Below are positions 45,319-53,702 of a stretch of 64,000 nt of DNA, piece after piece. The stretch is from Lipingzhangella_A rawalii (lineage in GTDB: Bacteria; Actinomycetota; Actinomycetes; Streptosporangiales; Streptosporangiaceae): the NCBI RefSeq assembly GCF_031628175.1, contig NZ_JAVLVT010000005.1:496001-560000 (forward strand). Reading direction: 5' to 3'. The notes below the pieces were generated by a model. It did not search any database. It saw only the letters and a program-made list of their open reading frames with translations, and was not told the origin of the DNA. Made by a program: the position numbers and the translations under genes. Each line of letters opens with the position of its first letter. The first letter of the stretch is position 1.

Positions 45319-46179
45319 ATGACCAAACCAGGACGACGTGTCACACTCCGGGCGCAGTGGCTGGGGCAGATCCTGCGCCAGCTGCGCGAGGACAGCCACG
45401 TCACGCTCAAGGAGGCCGGGGAGTACTTGCAGAAGGACCTGTCCTCGGTCAGCCGGTTCGAGCTGGGCACCTTCCCGATCCGGCGCGGGGACCTCACCGC
45501 GCTGATGGACCTCTACGGGGTGGACGACGCCGCCCAGCGCGAGCTGTTGGTGCAGCTGTGCACCGAGGCCTGGCAGACCGGCTGGTGGGAGAGCTACACC
45601 CGCGACGGGGTCTGGGGCAGCACCATCGACTATGTGTGGCTGGAGGGGCGGGCGGTGCGGCTGGACATCTTCGCCGCGCTGACCGTGCCCGGGCTGCTGC
45701 AAACCGCCGACTACGCCCGCGCGCTGATCCACGAGACCAACGAAGGTGCAAGCCGCGAGCAGGTGCAGCGCTGGGTGGAGCTGCGGATGGGCCGCCAGCA
45801 GGTCCTGGAGCGGGAGAGTCCACCGGGGCTGTCCGTGGTGCTGGACGAGGCGGCGCTGCGTCGCCCGGTGGGCAGCCGGAGCGTGATGGCCGCGCAATTG
45901 CGCCGGCTCGCCGAGCTGGCGCACTCCGGACCGGCCGATATCCGGGTGCTGCCGTTCGCGGTCGGGCCGCACGCCAGCCCGGAGGGCGCGTTCACCCTGA
46001 TCGGGCTGGAGGAGCCCTTCGACACGGTGGCGCACATTGAGTCCTCTGGTGGCGGAATCTACCTGGAGCGGGGAGATGTGGATCACCTGCGCCGCGTATA
46101 CGATCGGTTGCAGAGCAGCAGTAGGGCGCCCGCGGACAGCGCGGCGTTTCTCCACGACCTGGCAGAGGACTACCAATGA
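45319..46179 (+). CDS. XRE-family regulator with DUF5753 domain
   Basis: 286 aa from ATG 45319; the site AAGG sits very close to it, so GTG 45253 is a possible alternative. Residues about 10-65 are an XRE HTH (LGQILRQLREDSHVTLKEAGEYL...SSVSRFE). Residues about 100-280 are DUF5753, with the WWESYTRDGVW and ALTVPGLLQTADYARALI segments. These regulators pair with DUF397 proteins across actinobacteria, the WhiJ type, and act on differentiation genes. The stop overlaps the ATG of a DUF397 gene (ATGA). Confidence 0.9.
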   Translation: MTKPGRRVTLRAQWLGQILRQLREDSHVTLKEAGEYLQKDLSSVSRFELGTFPIRRGDLTALMDLYGVDDAAQRELLVQLCTEAWQTGWWESYTRDGVWGSTIDYVWLEGRAVRLDIFAALTVPGLLQTADYARALIHETNEGASREQVQRWVELRMGRQQVLERESPPGLSVVLDEAALRRPVGSRSVMAAQLRRLAELAHSGPADIRVLPFAVGPHASPEGAFTLIGLEEPFDTVAHIESSGGGIYLERGDVDHLRRVYDRLQSSSRAPADSAAFLHDLAEDYQ

Positions 46180-46388
46180 GCGAGCAGAAGGCGACCAGCC
46201 CCCGCGTCGCCTGGCATGTCAGTAGCTACAGCGTGAACGGCCGCGGCGAGTGTGTGGAGGCCGGGCGGGTTCTGGATGCGCCGCGGGTGGCGGTGCGGGA
46301 CTCCACCCAGCGTGAGCGGGGGTATTTGGCGGTGCCGCATGGCGAGTGGGCCGCGTTCCTGCGCGCGGTCAAGACCGAGCAGATGTGA
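46176..46388 (+). CDS. DUF397 protein, copy 1
   Basis: 70 aa single DUF397 module: AWHVSSYSVNGRGECVEAGRV, then VAVRDSTQRERG and WAAFLRAVK. It is coupled to the XRE gene by an ATGA overlap. DUF397 proteins are thought to act with XRE-DUF5753 regulators. Residues 12-68 are nearly identical to part of the next gene. Confidence 0.9.
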   Translation: MSEQKATSPRVAWHVSSYSVNGRGECVEAGRVLDAPRVAVRDSTQRERGYLAVPHGEWAAFLRAVKTEQM

Positions 46389-46652
46389 GTCTCCCGGAGG
46401 TGACGGGTCATGGCCCTTTCCCCCAACACCTGGCAGAAGAGTACCTACAGCATGAACGGCGGCGGTGAGTGTGTGGAGGCCGCCTGGCATGTCAGCAGCT
46501 ACAGCGTGAACGGCGGCGGGCAGTGTGTGGAGGCCGGGCGGGTTCTGGATGCGCCGCGGGTGGCGGTGCGGGACTCTACCCAGCGTGAGCGGGGGTATCT
46601 GGCGGTGCCGCACGGCGAGTGGGCCGCGTTCCTGCGCGCGGTCAAGACCGAG
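46211..46652 (+). repeat. Tandem duplication in DUF397 genes
   Basis: 46211-46379 and 46484-46652 (169 bp each, offset 273 bp, no indels) differ at about 7 positions. Most changes are synonymous. The event looks recent. Confidence 0.9.
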
Positions 46653-46661
46653 TCACTGTAG
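46410..46661 (+). CDS. DUF397 protein, copy 2, chimeric
   Basis: 83 aa. Residues 1-24 (MALSPNTWQKSTYSMNGGGECVEA) are the start of one DUF397 module. Residues 25-83 repeat the module start again and continue to the end, nearly matching copy 1. The protein therefore has a doubled N-terminal strand (STYSMNGGGECVEA then SSYSVNGGGQCVEA). It looks like a partial tandem duplication that fused into an older second gene. Confidence 0.85.
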   Translation: MALSPNTWQKSTYSMNGGGECVEAAWHVSSYSVNGGGQCVEAGRVLDAPRVAVRDSTQRERGYLAVPHGEWAAFLRAVKTESL

Positions 46662-46693
46662 GGCGGCTAGGCCACCGGCCGCCCCGGCACGGT

Positions 46694-46725
46694 GGCCCGC
46701 CGGGCCGCGTGGGACCCGGCGGGCC
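46694..46725. terminator. Hairpin between DUF397 and helicase genes
   Basis: Perfect 11-bp stem (46694-46704 with 46715-46725) and a 10-nt loop, between convergent genes. Confidence 0.8.
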
Positions 46726-46747
46726 GGGGCCGGCACACGGCCTGTTC

Positions 46748-49210
46748 TCAGGCTGTGCCGTGCAGTGCGGCCAGCATCGGCGGCAGCGGTGCCTCGTGCA
46801 GCACGGTCAGCCGGCGCGTGGCCCGGGTTGCCGCGACGTACAGGTCCCGCCCGCCGCGCGGGGACTGCTCCAGGATCTCGTCCGGGGCCACCAGCACCAC
46901 CGCGTCGAACTCCAGCCCCTTGGCCTGGGTGCAGGTGAGCACCGCGAGTGGCGCGTCCAGCACCTCCGGGGTGGTGTTCGCGGCGGCCCGGGGCAGCAGC
47001 GCGGCGAACTCGGTATGCCGGTGGTCCGGCACGAGTACCGCCACCCGCCCTCCGGCCGCAGTAGCGCTGGGATCCGAGCTCGGGGCCGCCTCGTGGCCCG
47101 TGTCCGCTTGCTCGGCGCCGATCGCCGTGAGCTCGCCGTCCACCACCTTGGTCAACTGTCGCGACCAGTCCCCGGGCGCGACGCGGACCGCGCGGGGCTC
47201 CTCCCCGCTCTCCCGCACTGACTCGGGGGGTCGCTGCTCCGGGGCGACCGCGGCCAGGATGTCCGCGGCCAGGCGCATGATCTCGACCGGGGTGCGGTAG
47301 TTCACCAGCAGGTGCTGCTCCTGCAAGCGCCCCTCCGCGTAGGGTCCCAGCATTTCCGTCCAGCTCGTTGCCCCGGCCGCGCTGCCGGTCTGCGCGGTGT
47401 CCCCGACCACGGTCAGCGAGCGTGCCGGGTTACGCCGCATGACCGTGCGCCAGGCCATCGCGGACAGTTCCTGGGCCTCGTCCACGATCACGTGCCCGTA
47501 GGCCCAGCTGCGATCCTGCGCGGCCCGCTCGGCGGTGGAGACCGACGGGCCGTCGTCGCGGTGGCGTTCCGCCAGCGTCGCCGCGTCCAGCATGCCGGCC
47601 TCGAACAGCCCGGTGAACTCCAGGACCCCTTGGGCGTAGCGCTCCGCCTCCCGGCGGCGCTGCTCCTCGGCCTGGTCCCGGGCACGCTGCTGGGATCCGT
47701 CCTCGCCCAACAGTTCGGCCGCCTCGTCCAGCAGCGGAACATCGTCGACCGTCCATGAGGCCTCGGCCTCCCGCAGCAGCAGTGGCCACTCGTGGTCGGT
47801 GAGTACCCCGTCTGCGGGGAACCGGCGGGACTCCGCGACCGCGGCCAGCAGCCGGCCCGGATCGGAAAACAGCTCGGTGAGTAGCTGTTGTGGGGTGAGT
47901 GCCGGCCACAGTTCGTCCAGTGTCGACCGCACGGCCGGGTCGGTCCACAGGGTCTCGCGGGCCGAGGCGAGATCCTCTTCGCTCCACAGCTCGGCGTTCG
48001 GGTCCTCCAGTTCCGGTGCGGCGCCGGTCTGAGCGTCCAGTCCGGCGTCCTCCTCGGCCTCCCGCAGGGTGTCCTCCAGCTGACGCTGCTGGTCCTGGGC
48101 CAGCGCGGTCAGCACCTCCGCGACGACGTGACCGCGAGCCGCGTTGTGGGGGAGTTCTTTGTCCCGGATCCGCTCGACCAGCTCCGCATAATCCTCCTGG
48201 GCGACGCGCAGCTCCATGCCGCCCGCTGCGACGTGCAGGTCGCCGTCCGGGATGTGCTGGCGCTGGCGCACGGCGGCCGCGAGCAGACCGGCCATGCGCA
48301 CCGACCCCTTGACGGCGGCGACCTCGGGGACATCCGTGTGCTCGGTGTGAACCCCCGGATACAGCCCGCCGACGGTGGTGAACACGACGTCGGTCTCACC
48401 CAGCGCGGGCAGTACCTGCCCGATGTAGCGCAGGAAGGTGGGGTTGGGCCCCACGATCAGCACCCCGCGGCGTTCCAGGGTGCGGCGGTGGGTGTAGAGC
48501 AGGTAGGCGGTTCGATGGAGCGCGGCCACGGTCTTTCCGGTCCCGGGGCCACCCTGTACCACGAGCACCCCCGCGAGCGCGGAGCGGATCACCTGGTCCT
48601 GCTCACCCTGGATGGTGGCCACGATGTCCTGCATCCGGCCGGTGCGGCCCTCCCGAAGCCGCGCCAACAGGGCCGCCTCCCCGACCAGCCCGGACTGTTC
48701 GGTGGCGTCCAGCCGGTCCAGGTCGAAGACCTCGTCGTCGATACCGGTTACGCCGCGACCACGGGTGTGGAGGTGGCGGCGGCGGGCCAGCCCTCGCGGG
48801 GCCTGGGGTGTGGCGGCGTAGAACGGTTGGGCTGCCGGGGCGCGCCAGTCGACGAGCAGTACCTCGTGGTCGGCGTCGCGCAGACCGATACGTCCGATGT
48901 ACAGCGGATCCGCGTCCCGGGAAGTGGGGTCGATCCGGCCGAAGCACAGCCCATCCTCCACGCTGTTCAGTCGGGCCAGCGAGCGGGCCTGTTCCTCGGC
49001 ACCCGCCTCCCGTTCCATGAGGTTGGCGTAGCTGCCGTTGGCGCCGCGAGCCCGGATCTGGTCGAGTGCGGCGCGAGTCTCGCTGCGAGCCGCGTCCAGT
49101 CGGGCGTAGTGGGTGTCGAGGACGGCTTGTTCGGCGCGGATCGAGTGGTCACGGGCAGATTCTGGGGCGGTCCGGTCAGCGGTGTCGGGGTGGCGTTGAC
49201 TGCGGTCCAT
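46748..49210 (-). CDS. helD: HelD-type RNA polymerase-associated SF1 helicase
   Basis: 820 aa. Walker A is GGPGTGKT at 220-227, with a long insert before the second motor domain; VIVDEAQE is motif II, LLVNYRTPVEIM an NYR motif, and CTQAKGLEFDAVVLV motif V/VI region. The N terminus (25-85) is a coiled coil that in HelD enters the RNA polymerase secondary channel. HelD removes stalled polymerase from DNA, and some actinobacterial members give rifamycin tolerance. I saw no rifamycin-associated element upstream of the start. It is a long member for the family. Confidence 0.85.
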   Translation of the reverse strand: MDRSQRHPDTADRTAPESARDHSIRAEQAVLDTHYARLDAARSETRAALDQIRARGANGSYANLMEREAGAEEQARSLARLNSVEDGLCFGRIDPTSRDADPLYIGRIGLRDADHEVLLVDWRAPAAQPFYAATPQAPRGLARRRHLHTRGRGVTGIDDEVFDLDRLDATEQSGLVGEAALLARLREGRTGRMQDIVATIQGEQDQVIRSALAGVLVVQGGPGTGKTVAALHRTAYLLYTHRRTLERRGVLIVGPNPTFLRYIGQVLPALGETDVVFTTVGGLYPGVHTEHTDVPEVAAVKGSVRMAGLLAAAVRQRQHIPDGDLHVAAGGMELRVAQEDYAELVERIRDKELPHNAARGHVVAEVLTALAQDQQRQLEDTLREAEEDAGLDAQTGAAPELEDPNAELWSEEDLASARETLWTDPAVRSTLDELWPALTPQQLLTELFSDPGRLLAAVAESRRFPADGVLTDHEWPLLLREAEASWTVDDVPLLDEAAELLGEDGSQQRARDQAEEQRRREAERYAQGVLEFTGLFEAGMLDAATLAERHRDDGPSVSTAERAAQDRSWAYGHVIVDEAQELSAMAWRTVMRRNPARSLTVVGDTAQTGSAAGATSWTEMLGPYAEGRLQEQHLLVNYRTPVEIMRLAADILAAVAPEQRPPESVRESGEEPRAVRVAPGDWSRQLTKVVDGELTAIGAEQADTGHEAAPSSDPSATAAGGRVAVLVPDHRHTEFAALLPRAAANTTPEVLDAPLAVLTCTQAKGLEFDAVVLVAPDEILEQSPRGGRDLYVAATRATRRLTVLHEAPLPPMLAALHGTA

Positions 49211-49340
49211 GTCCAGAGTAAACTCCCAGTTGAATGGGATTTTGTGTCCATTTTTCAGGCGGGTGGGCTAGCTTAGCATGCCCAGCCCAGCGGGAGCATC
49301 GAGTGCGAACCCCGGCCGGGCCAGTTGGCCATCCAGCTGT

Positions 49341-50309
49341 TCAGTGGGCCGCGAACCGGTCAGTCGCCCGGATCACCGCTTCGGCCATTCCCGAGTGCCC
49401 GGAACTGTGCCCCGCATTCTCCACCACCACCAACTCGCCGTCCGGCCAGGCCGAAGCCAACTGCCATGCCGTGTCCAGGGGAGCGCTCAGGTCCAGTCGT
49501 CCGTGGACCAGCACCCCAGGGATTCCCGCCAGCCGGTGCGCCTCGTGCAGCAGCTCCCCCTCCGTCAGCCAGGCCCCGTGGCTGAAGTAATGCGTGACGA
49601 GTCGGGCAAAGGCCATCCGATACTCGGGGTCGTTGAACCTGGGGTCGGGGTCGACTCCCGGAGTGATCATCACCACGGCGTCCTCCCAGGCACACCAGTG
49701 ACGCGCGGCACGGTCCCGTACCGCCGCATCGGGATGGTCCAGGAGCCGGGCGTAGGCTGCGGCCAGGTCGCCGCAGCGTTCGTCGACGGGCACTCCGCAA
49801 TTGAACCGCTGCCACTGTTCGGGGAGGAGACGCCCCAGGTCGCGGGTGAGCCAGTCGATCTCCGCGCGACGCGTCGTGGTCACTGCGAGAAGCACCAGCT
49901 CCGTGACACGCGTGGGAAATCGCTGGGCATAGGCCAGACCCAGGGTGCACCCCCAGGAGCCTCCGAATACCTGCCAGCGTTCGATGCCGAGATGGCGACG
50001 CACAAGCTCCAGATCCGCGATCAGATGGTGAGTGGTGTTCGTGTCCAAGGGGGTGTCCGGACGGCTGGCGTGTGGGCGGCTGCGGCCACACCCCCGTTGG
50101 TCCATCGAGACAATGCGGTAGACGGAGGGATCGAAGAATCGCCGCAGGCCGGGGACAGCACCAGCTCCGGGGCCGCCGTGCAGAAGCACTACGGGCTTTC
50201 CGGAAGGGTTGCCAGACACGTCGAAGTACACGAGATTGTCATCCCCGACGTCGAGCATTCCCTGCGTATGCGGCTCGGTTTGTGGATACCCCGAATGTGT
50301 CGGTGTCAT
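49341..50309 (-). CDS. pip: Proline iminopeptidase
   Basis: 322 aa alpha/beta hydrolase. HGGPGAG oxyanion loop, DQRGCGRS segment, catalytic Ser in GGSWGCTL, Asp in HGRLDLSAP and His in NAGHSSGH. It removes N-terminal proline from peptides. The ATG start is at 50309. It is divergent from the sirtuin gene over about 130 bp. Confidence 0.93.
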   Translation of the reverse strand: MTPTHSGYPQTEPHTQGMLDVGDDNLVYFDVSGNPSGKPVVLLHGGPGAGAVPGLRRFFDPSVYRIVSMDQRGCGRSRPHASRPDTPLDTNTTHHLIADLELVRRHLGIERWQVFGGSWGCTLGLAYAQRFPTRVTELVLLAVTTTRRAEIDWLTRDLGRLLPEQWQRFNCGVPVDERCGDLAAAYARLLDHPDAAVRDRAARHWCAWEDAVVMITPGVDPDPRFNDPEYRMAFARLVTHYFSHGAWLTEGELLHEAHRLAGIPGVLVHGRLDLSAPLDTAWQLASAWPDGELVVVENAGHSSGHSGMAEAVIRATDRFAAH

Positions 50310-50441
50310 AGCTGTGGTTTCTCTGCTCCCGAAGCGCGGATTGGTGCCGGAAGTCTAGTAGGGCTGCCCGTCGATCCCGGCCCCGTGTGGGGGAGTGGGG
50401 CGGTGCACGGATGCCGGATGTGGTTGCCTAGGCTGGGGTCG

Positions 50442-51203
50442 ATGGATGCAGAGGTCACCCGTGTCGCGCAGTGGGTCGCCGAGGCGAATGAGATCACCGT
50501 TCTCACCGGAGCGGGGCTGTCCACCGAGTCCGGAATCCCGGATTTTCGTGGACCGCAGGGATTGTGGACCACGGATCCGAACGTGGCGTCCCTGTTTGAG
50601 ATCGACCGCTATGTCGCTGATCCCGAGGCGCGGCGTCAGGTGTGGCAGCTGCGTCGGGAGAATCCGGCGTGGAGTGCCGAACCCAACGCCGCCCACCGGG
50701 CCCTGCGGGAGGTCGAGCTGCGGGGACAGCTTCGGGCGATCGTCACCCAGAACATTGACGGGCTGCACCAACGGGCCGGTAGCGAGCACGTGGTGGAGGT
50801 GCACGGCACCATGCACCGGGTGGTGTGTCTGAGCTGCGAGCGGCGTCGGCCGGCGGTCGAGGTGTTGGCACGCCTGGATACCGAGCCCGACCCGGCGTGT
50901 GTGGACTGCGGCGGAATCCAGAAGTCGGACACGATCTCGTTCGGGCAGCGTCTGCGTCCCGAGGTCATGGACGAGGCGGTGGCGGCCGCCCAGCAGTGCG
51001 AATTGTTCCTGGCGGTGGGAACCTCGCTGTCGGTGCAGCCGGTTGCGGGCCTCTGTGAGGTCGCGCTGGAGTCGGGAGCCCGACTGGTGATCGTGAACGG
51101 CCAGGAGACACCCTATGACGCCGTGGCCGCGGCCGTCGTGCGCGGACCGATCGGCACGATCGTGCCGCAGCTCGTCTCCGCGGAAGCCACACCGCCGGAC
51201 TGA
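50442..51203 (+). CDS. NAD-dependent protein deacylase (sirtuin)
   Basis: 253 aa from ATG 50442. NAD site GAGLSTESGIPDFRG at 23-37, QNIDGLHQRAG, catalytic His in EVHGTM, and the zinc Cys pairs CLSC and CVDC. Sirtuins remove acetyl or longer acyl groups from lysine, using NAD, and control acetyl-CoA synthetase and other enzymes in actinobacteria. It lacks the Tyr/Arg desuccinylase hint I would look for, so deacetylase is the default. The gene stands alone. Confidence 0.92.
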   Translation: MDAEVTRVAQWVAEANEITVLTGAGLSTESGIPDFRGPQGLWTTDPNVASLFEIDRYVADPEARRQVWQLRRENPAWSAEPNAAHRALREVELRGQLRAIVTQNIDGLHQRAGSEHVVEVHGTMHRVVCLSCERRRPAVEVLARLDTEPDPACVDCGGIQKSDTISFGQRLRPEVMDEAVAAAQQCELFLAVGTSLSVQPVAGLCEVALESGARLVIVNGQETPYDAVAAAVVRGPIGTIVPQLVSAEATPPD

Positions 51204-51313
51204 CCCCCGCGTCAGAGCGGACACGTGCGGATCCAGACTCGATGTGCCGCGCTGCCTCGTGTCCGCGGGCTCGGTGGTTGTGCCGTCACGGTGCGACGCT
51301 CAGCGACAGCGGA

Positions 51314-51406
51314 TCATTCTTTGGGGGCGGCGCAGCGCAGACAGCAGATGTCCTCGTCGTCGGGGTTGCTGTACCCACACAGGCGGCAGGTCCAGTTCTG
51401 GATCAC
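51314..51406 (-). CDS. Very small zinc-ribbon protein (RanBP2-like)
   Basis: 30 aa from GTG 51406, or 45 aa if the in-frame ATG at 51451 is used. The core reads WTCRLCGYSNPDDEDICCLRC, close to the RanBP2 zinc finger pattern W-x-C-x2-C-x3-N-x6/7-C-x2/3-C, with all four Cys ligands available. GGAG lies upstream of the GTG, at longer than usual spacing. The preserved Cys pattern is unlikely by chance in a 30-codon frame. Function unknown; no partner evident. Confidence 0.5.
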   Translation of the reverse strand: MIQNWTCRLCGYSNPDDEDICCLRCAAPKE

Positions 51407-51451
51407 CGGGTGACAGCTCCGTGGCGCAGAATGTCGGCATGCTCGGTTCAT

Positions 51452-51902
51452 AGGGCAATAATAAGTCCGATTTGTCCGAATGTCGGTGGCCGGGATCGGT
51501 CGTTTGGATTCGCTGGCACGGGGGAAGTCGATGCTCGTGGGGTAGGATTCTCCGGCGCTCGCGCACCGCGATTCGGGAAATGGGCACGGTTTTCGCTCTC
51601 ATCGGTGGTATGACATAGAGTGGCCCTGAGCCGCCCGTGGCGGGAGCTACTTCCGGATTGATCCGGCGGGAGTAGATCGGCCCAACTGGCGTCGCACGTG
51701 GACGGTCCGGCGTGTCCGGGACGCGCCAGGTGGGGTGACGGCCTACCCAGTCGGGATGTGCTGGTTCTTCGAGTCTTCGTACGCCGTCTGCCAACTGCGC
51801 AAACAGGGGTTTCTGTCGCTAGAATTGGCCGGATCGGGTGCTTTCGGGCGCCGCCGGTGGCGTAGGTGGTCCGACATCCATCGCAAACAGGGATGAATTG
51901 GC
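51452..51902. other. Upstream region of SpoIIE-type phosphatase, no gene seen
   Basis: About 450 bases. It contains the 11-bp direct repeat described separately. Frames are short and have no recognisable content. Confidence 0.4.
51798..51892 (+). repeat. Direct repeat CGCAAACAGGG upstream of phosphatase gene
   Basis: CGCAAACAGGG occurs at 51798-51808 and again at 51882-51892, 84 bp apart. The second copy merges with the ribosome site of the phosphatase start at 51903. Confidence 0.55.
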
Positions 51903-53642
51903 GTGAATGGTATGTCTGGTGCGATTGGCGGGTTCGCTGAGGCTGGTGACGCCGCTGATGCCACTGTTGCGGCGTCCACCGATCCGGGTATGGCAAACGC
52001 AGCCGAAGATGTGCGTGCCCTACGCGCCTTGGCCGAACTGCGAACCGCGAGCGGTGTGACTGCATTGTGGACGATAGACCTGTCCACGCGAACCCTCAGC
52101 GAACTGTTCGGTCCCTCGAAGTTGTGGCAGACCCTGTGCGGTGAGCAGCTCGATCTTCCGGAAGTTCTGACCCGGGTGCACACCGATGACCGGGATCGGC
52201 TTCGGGAAGCCGTGGATTCTTCCGCCGGTGGTGCCGACTTCGAGCAACGTTTCCGGATGGTGGACCGCTACGGTGACGAGCGCTGGCTCCACGCCCGGGC
52301 GCGATACCTGGACGCGGGACGTCCGCGGCTGGTCGGCCTGGTCGATGATGTCACCGAGCACACCCAGCTGGTACGGCGACTCGCTGATCGTCGCCGGATC
52401 GAGGCCGCCCAGGCGCGCCGAGTGAACGAATTGGCAGCCAAACTGGTCTCTGCGACGACCGTCGACGAGATCACCGGGCTGCTGACCCACGATTTCCTGC
52501 CCATCTTCTCCGGCGCCTCCTCGGCGGTGATGCTCGTGGAGGACGGGGCGCTGGTGCCCTATCCCGCGAGCGAGGCCGACCATCCTCCCTTCGCACGCAT
52601 CGCGGGACGCGACGCGGCGGATACCTCGTTTCCCATGGGGGCGGTGATCCGGGACAGCCAACCCCGCTTCTACGACAATCGCGCCGAGGTGGTGGAGCGC
52701 TTTCCAGCCGTTCGGGAACTGCTGCCCCACGTACGTTCGCAGGCGTGGGCGACCGTTCCGATCTTCGGTGACGGGCGGTCGGCCATCGGTGTCTGGCAGG
52801 TGGCCTGGAACGAGGCCCGCTCCACGCCGCCCGACGAGCGCGCCCTCATGCTGACCCTGGCGGGACTCGCGGGTCAGGCCCTACAGCGTGTCCGTGCCCA
52901 GGCGGCACAACTGGAGCTTGCCGACGCCGTGCAGCAACGCATGCTGCCCGGAAAGCCACCCCAGCTGTCCGGGCTGGACCTGGCTGTGCGCTACCTGCCC
53001 GCCAGGCAGGGGTCACGCGTGTGCGGCGACTTCTATGACGCAATCCAACTCTCGGAAAACCGGGTTGGTTTGGTCGTCGGCGATGTTCAGGGGCATGGGG
53101 TCGAGGCCGCGGCGGCGATGGGACAGGTGCGGATCGCCTTCCGCGCCTATGCCAAGAACCGGTTTGATCCCGGTGAGGTCCTCGCCGAAACCAATCGGAT
53201 GTTCGCCGAAGGGGTGGACGAGGACGTGTCCTTCTCCACCTGTGGCTACCTCGTGCTGGAACTGGACACGGGGCGGATGCGTGCCGCGTGGGCGGGGCAG
53301 CCACCACTGGTGGTCGCATCCGAAGCGGACTACGAGATCTGGCAGCCCGCAACCGGGCCGCCTGTGGGCGTCGACCCGGACAGCACCTATCCGGTCTCCG
53401 AACGCCTCCTGGACCCCGGCCAGACCCTGCTGATGTGCTCGGATGGCCTGCTCGAGAGCACCTCCGTACCGATGGACGAAGGGCTTGCCCAGGTGGGCCA
53501 GGCCCTGATTTCGCAGCAGACCAACGTGGAGGAGACCGCGAGTCGGCTGGTGGAACTCACCCCGGCCGGGAGAGGCGACGACATCGCCCTGCTGGTCGCC
53601 CGCATGTGGGACCGGCACATCTGCGGAATCGGGGACCAGTGA
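51903..53642 (+). CDS. PAS-GAF-SpoIIE serine/threonine phosphatase
   Basis: 579 aa from GTG 51903. PAS-like sensor (about 45-160), GAF-like domain (175-330), short coiled coil, then a PP2C/SpoIIE phosphatase domain (360-575) with the metal aspartates in CGDFYDA, VGDVQGHG and GRGDDIALLVAR. Such proteins control sigma factors by dephosphorylating anti-anti-sigma factors, or act in stress and development signalling. No STAS or anti-sigma kinase partner lies in this window. It faces a Ser/Thr kinase 60 bp away. Confidence 0.88.
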   Translation: MNGMSGAIGGFAEAGDAADATVAASTDPGMANAAEDVRALRALAELRTASGVTALWTIDLSTRTLSELFGPSKLWQTLCGEQLDLPEVLTRVHTDDRDRLREAVDSSAGGADFEQRFRMVDRYGDERWLHARARYLDAGRPRLVGLVDDVTEHTQLVRRLADRRRIEAAQARRVNELAAKLVSATTVDEITGLLTHDFLPIFSGASSAVMLVEDGALVPYPASEADHPPFARIAGRDAADTSFPMGAVIRDSQPRFYDNRAEVVERFPAVRELLPHVRSQAWATVPIFGDGRSAIGVWQVAWNEARSTPPDERALMLTLAGLAGQALQRVRAQAAQLELADAVQQRMLPGKPPQLSGLDLAVRYLPARQGSRVCGDFYDAIQLSENRVGLVVGDVQGHGVEAAAAMGQVRIAFRAYAKNRFDPGEVLAETNRMFAEGVDEDVSFSTCGYLVLELDTGRMRAAWAGQPPLVVASEADYEIWQPATGPPVGVDPDSTYPVSERLLDPGQTLLMCSDGLLESTSVPMDEGLAQVGQALISQQTNVEETASRLVELTPAGRGDDIALLVARMWDRHICGIGDQ

Positions 53643-53702
53643 GGTGGTGATTCGCGCCGCGGCCGGTGCAGGTGCACGGCATACGTGAGGAACGGCCCGG
53701 CC

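Noticed and set aside
49211..49330. Rifamycin-associated element upstream of helD
   Set aside because: No match to the 19-bp element was seen by eye, so a drug-resistance role is not claimed.
49278..50441. 388-codon N-terminal extension of the sirtuin
   Set aside because: It is antisense to proline iminopeptidase; the family start is at 50442.
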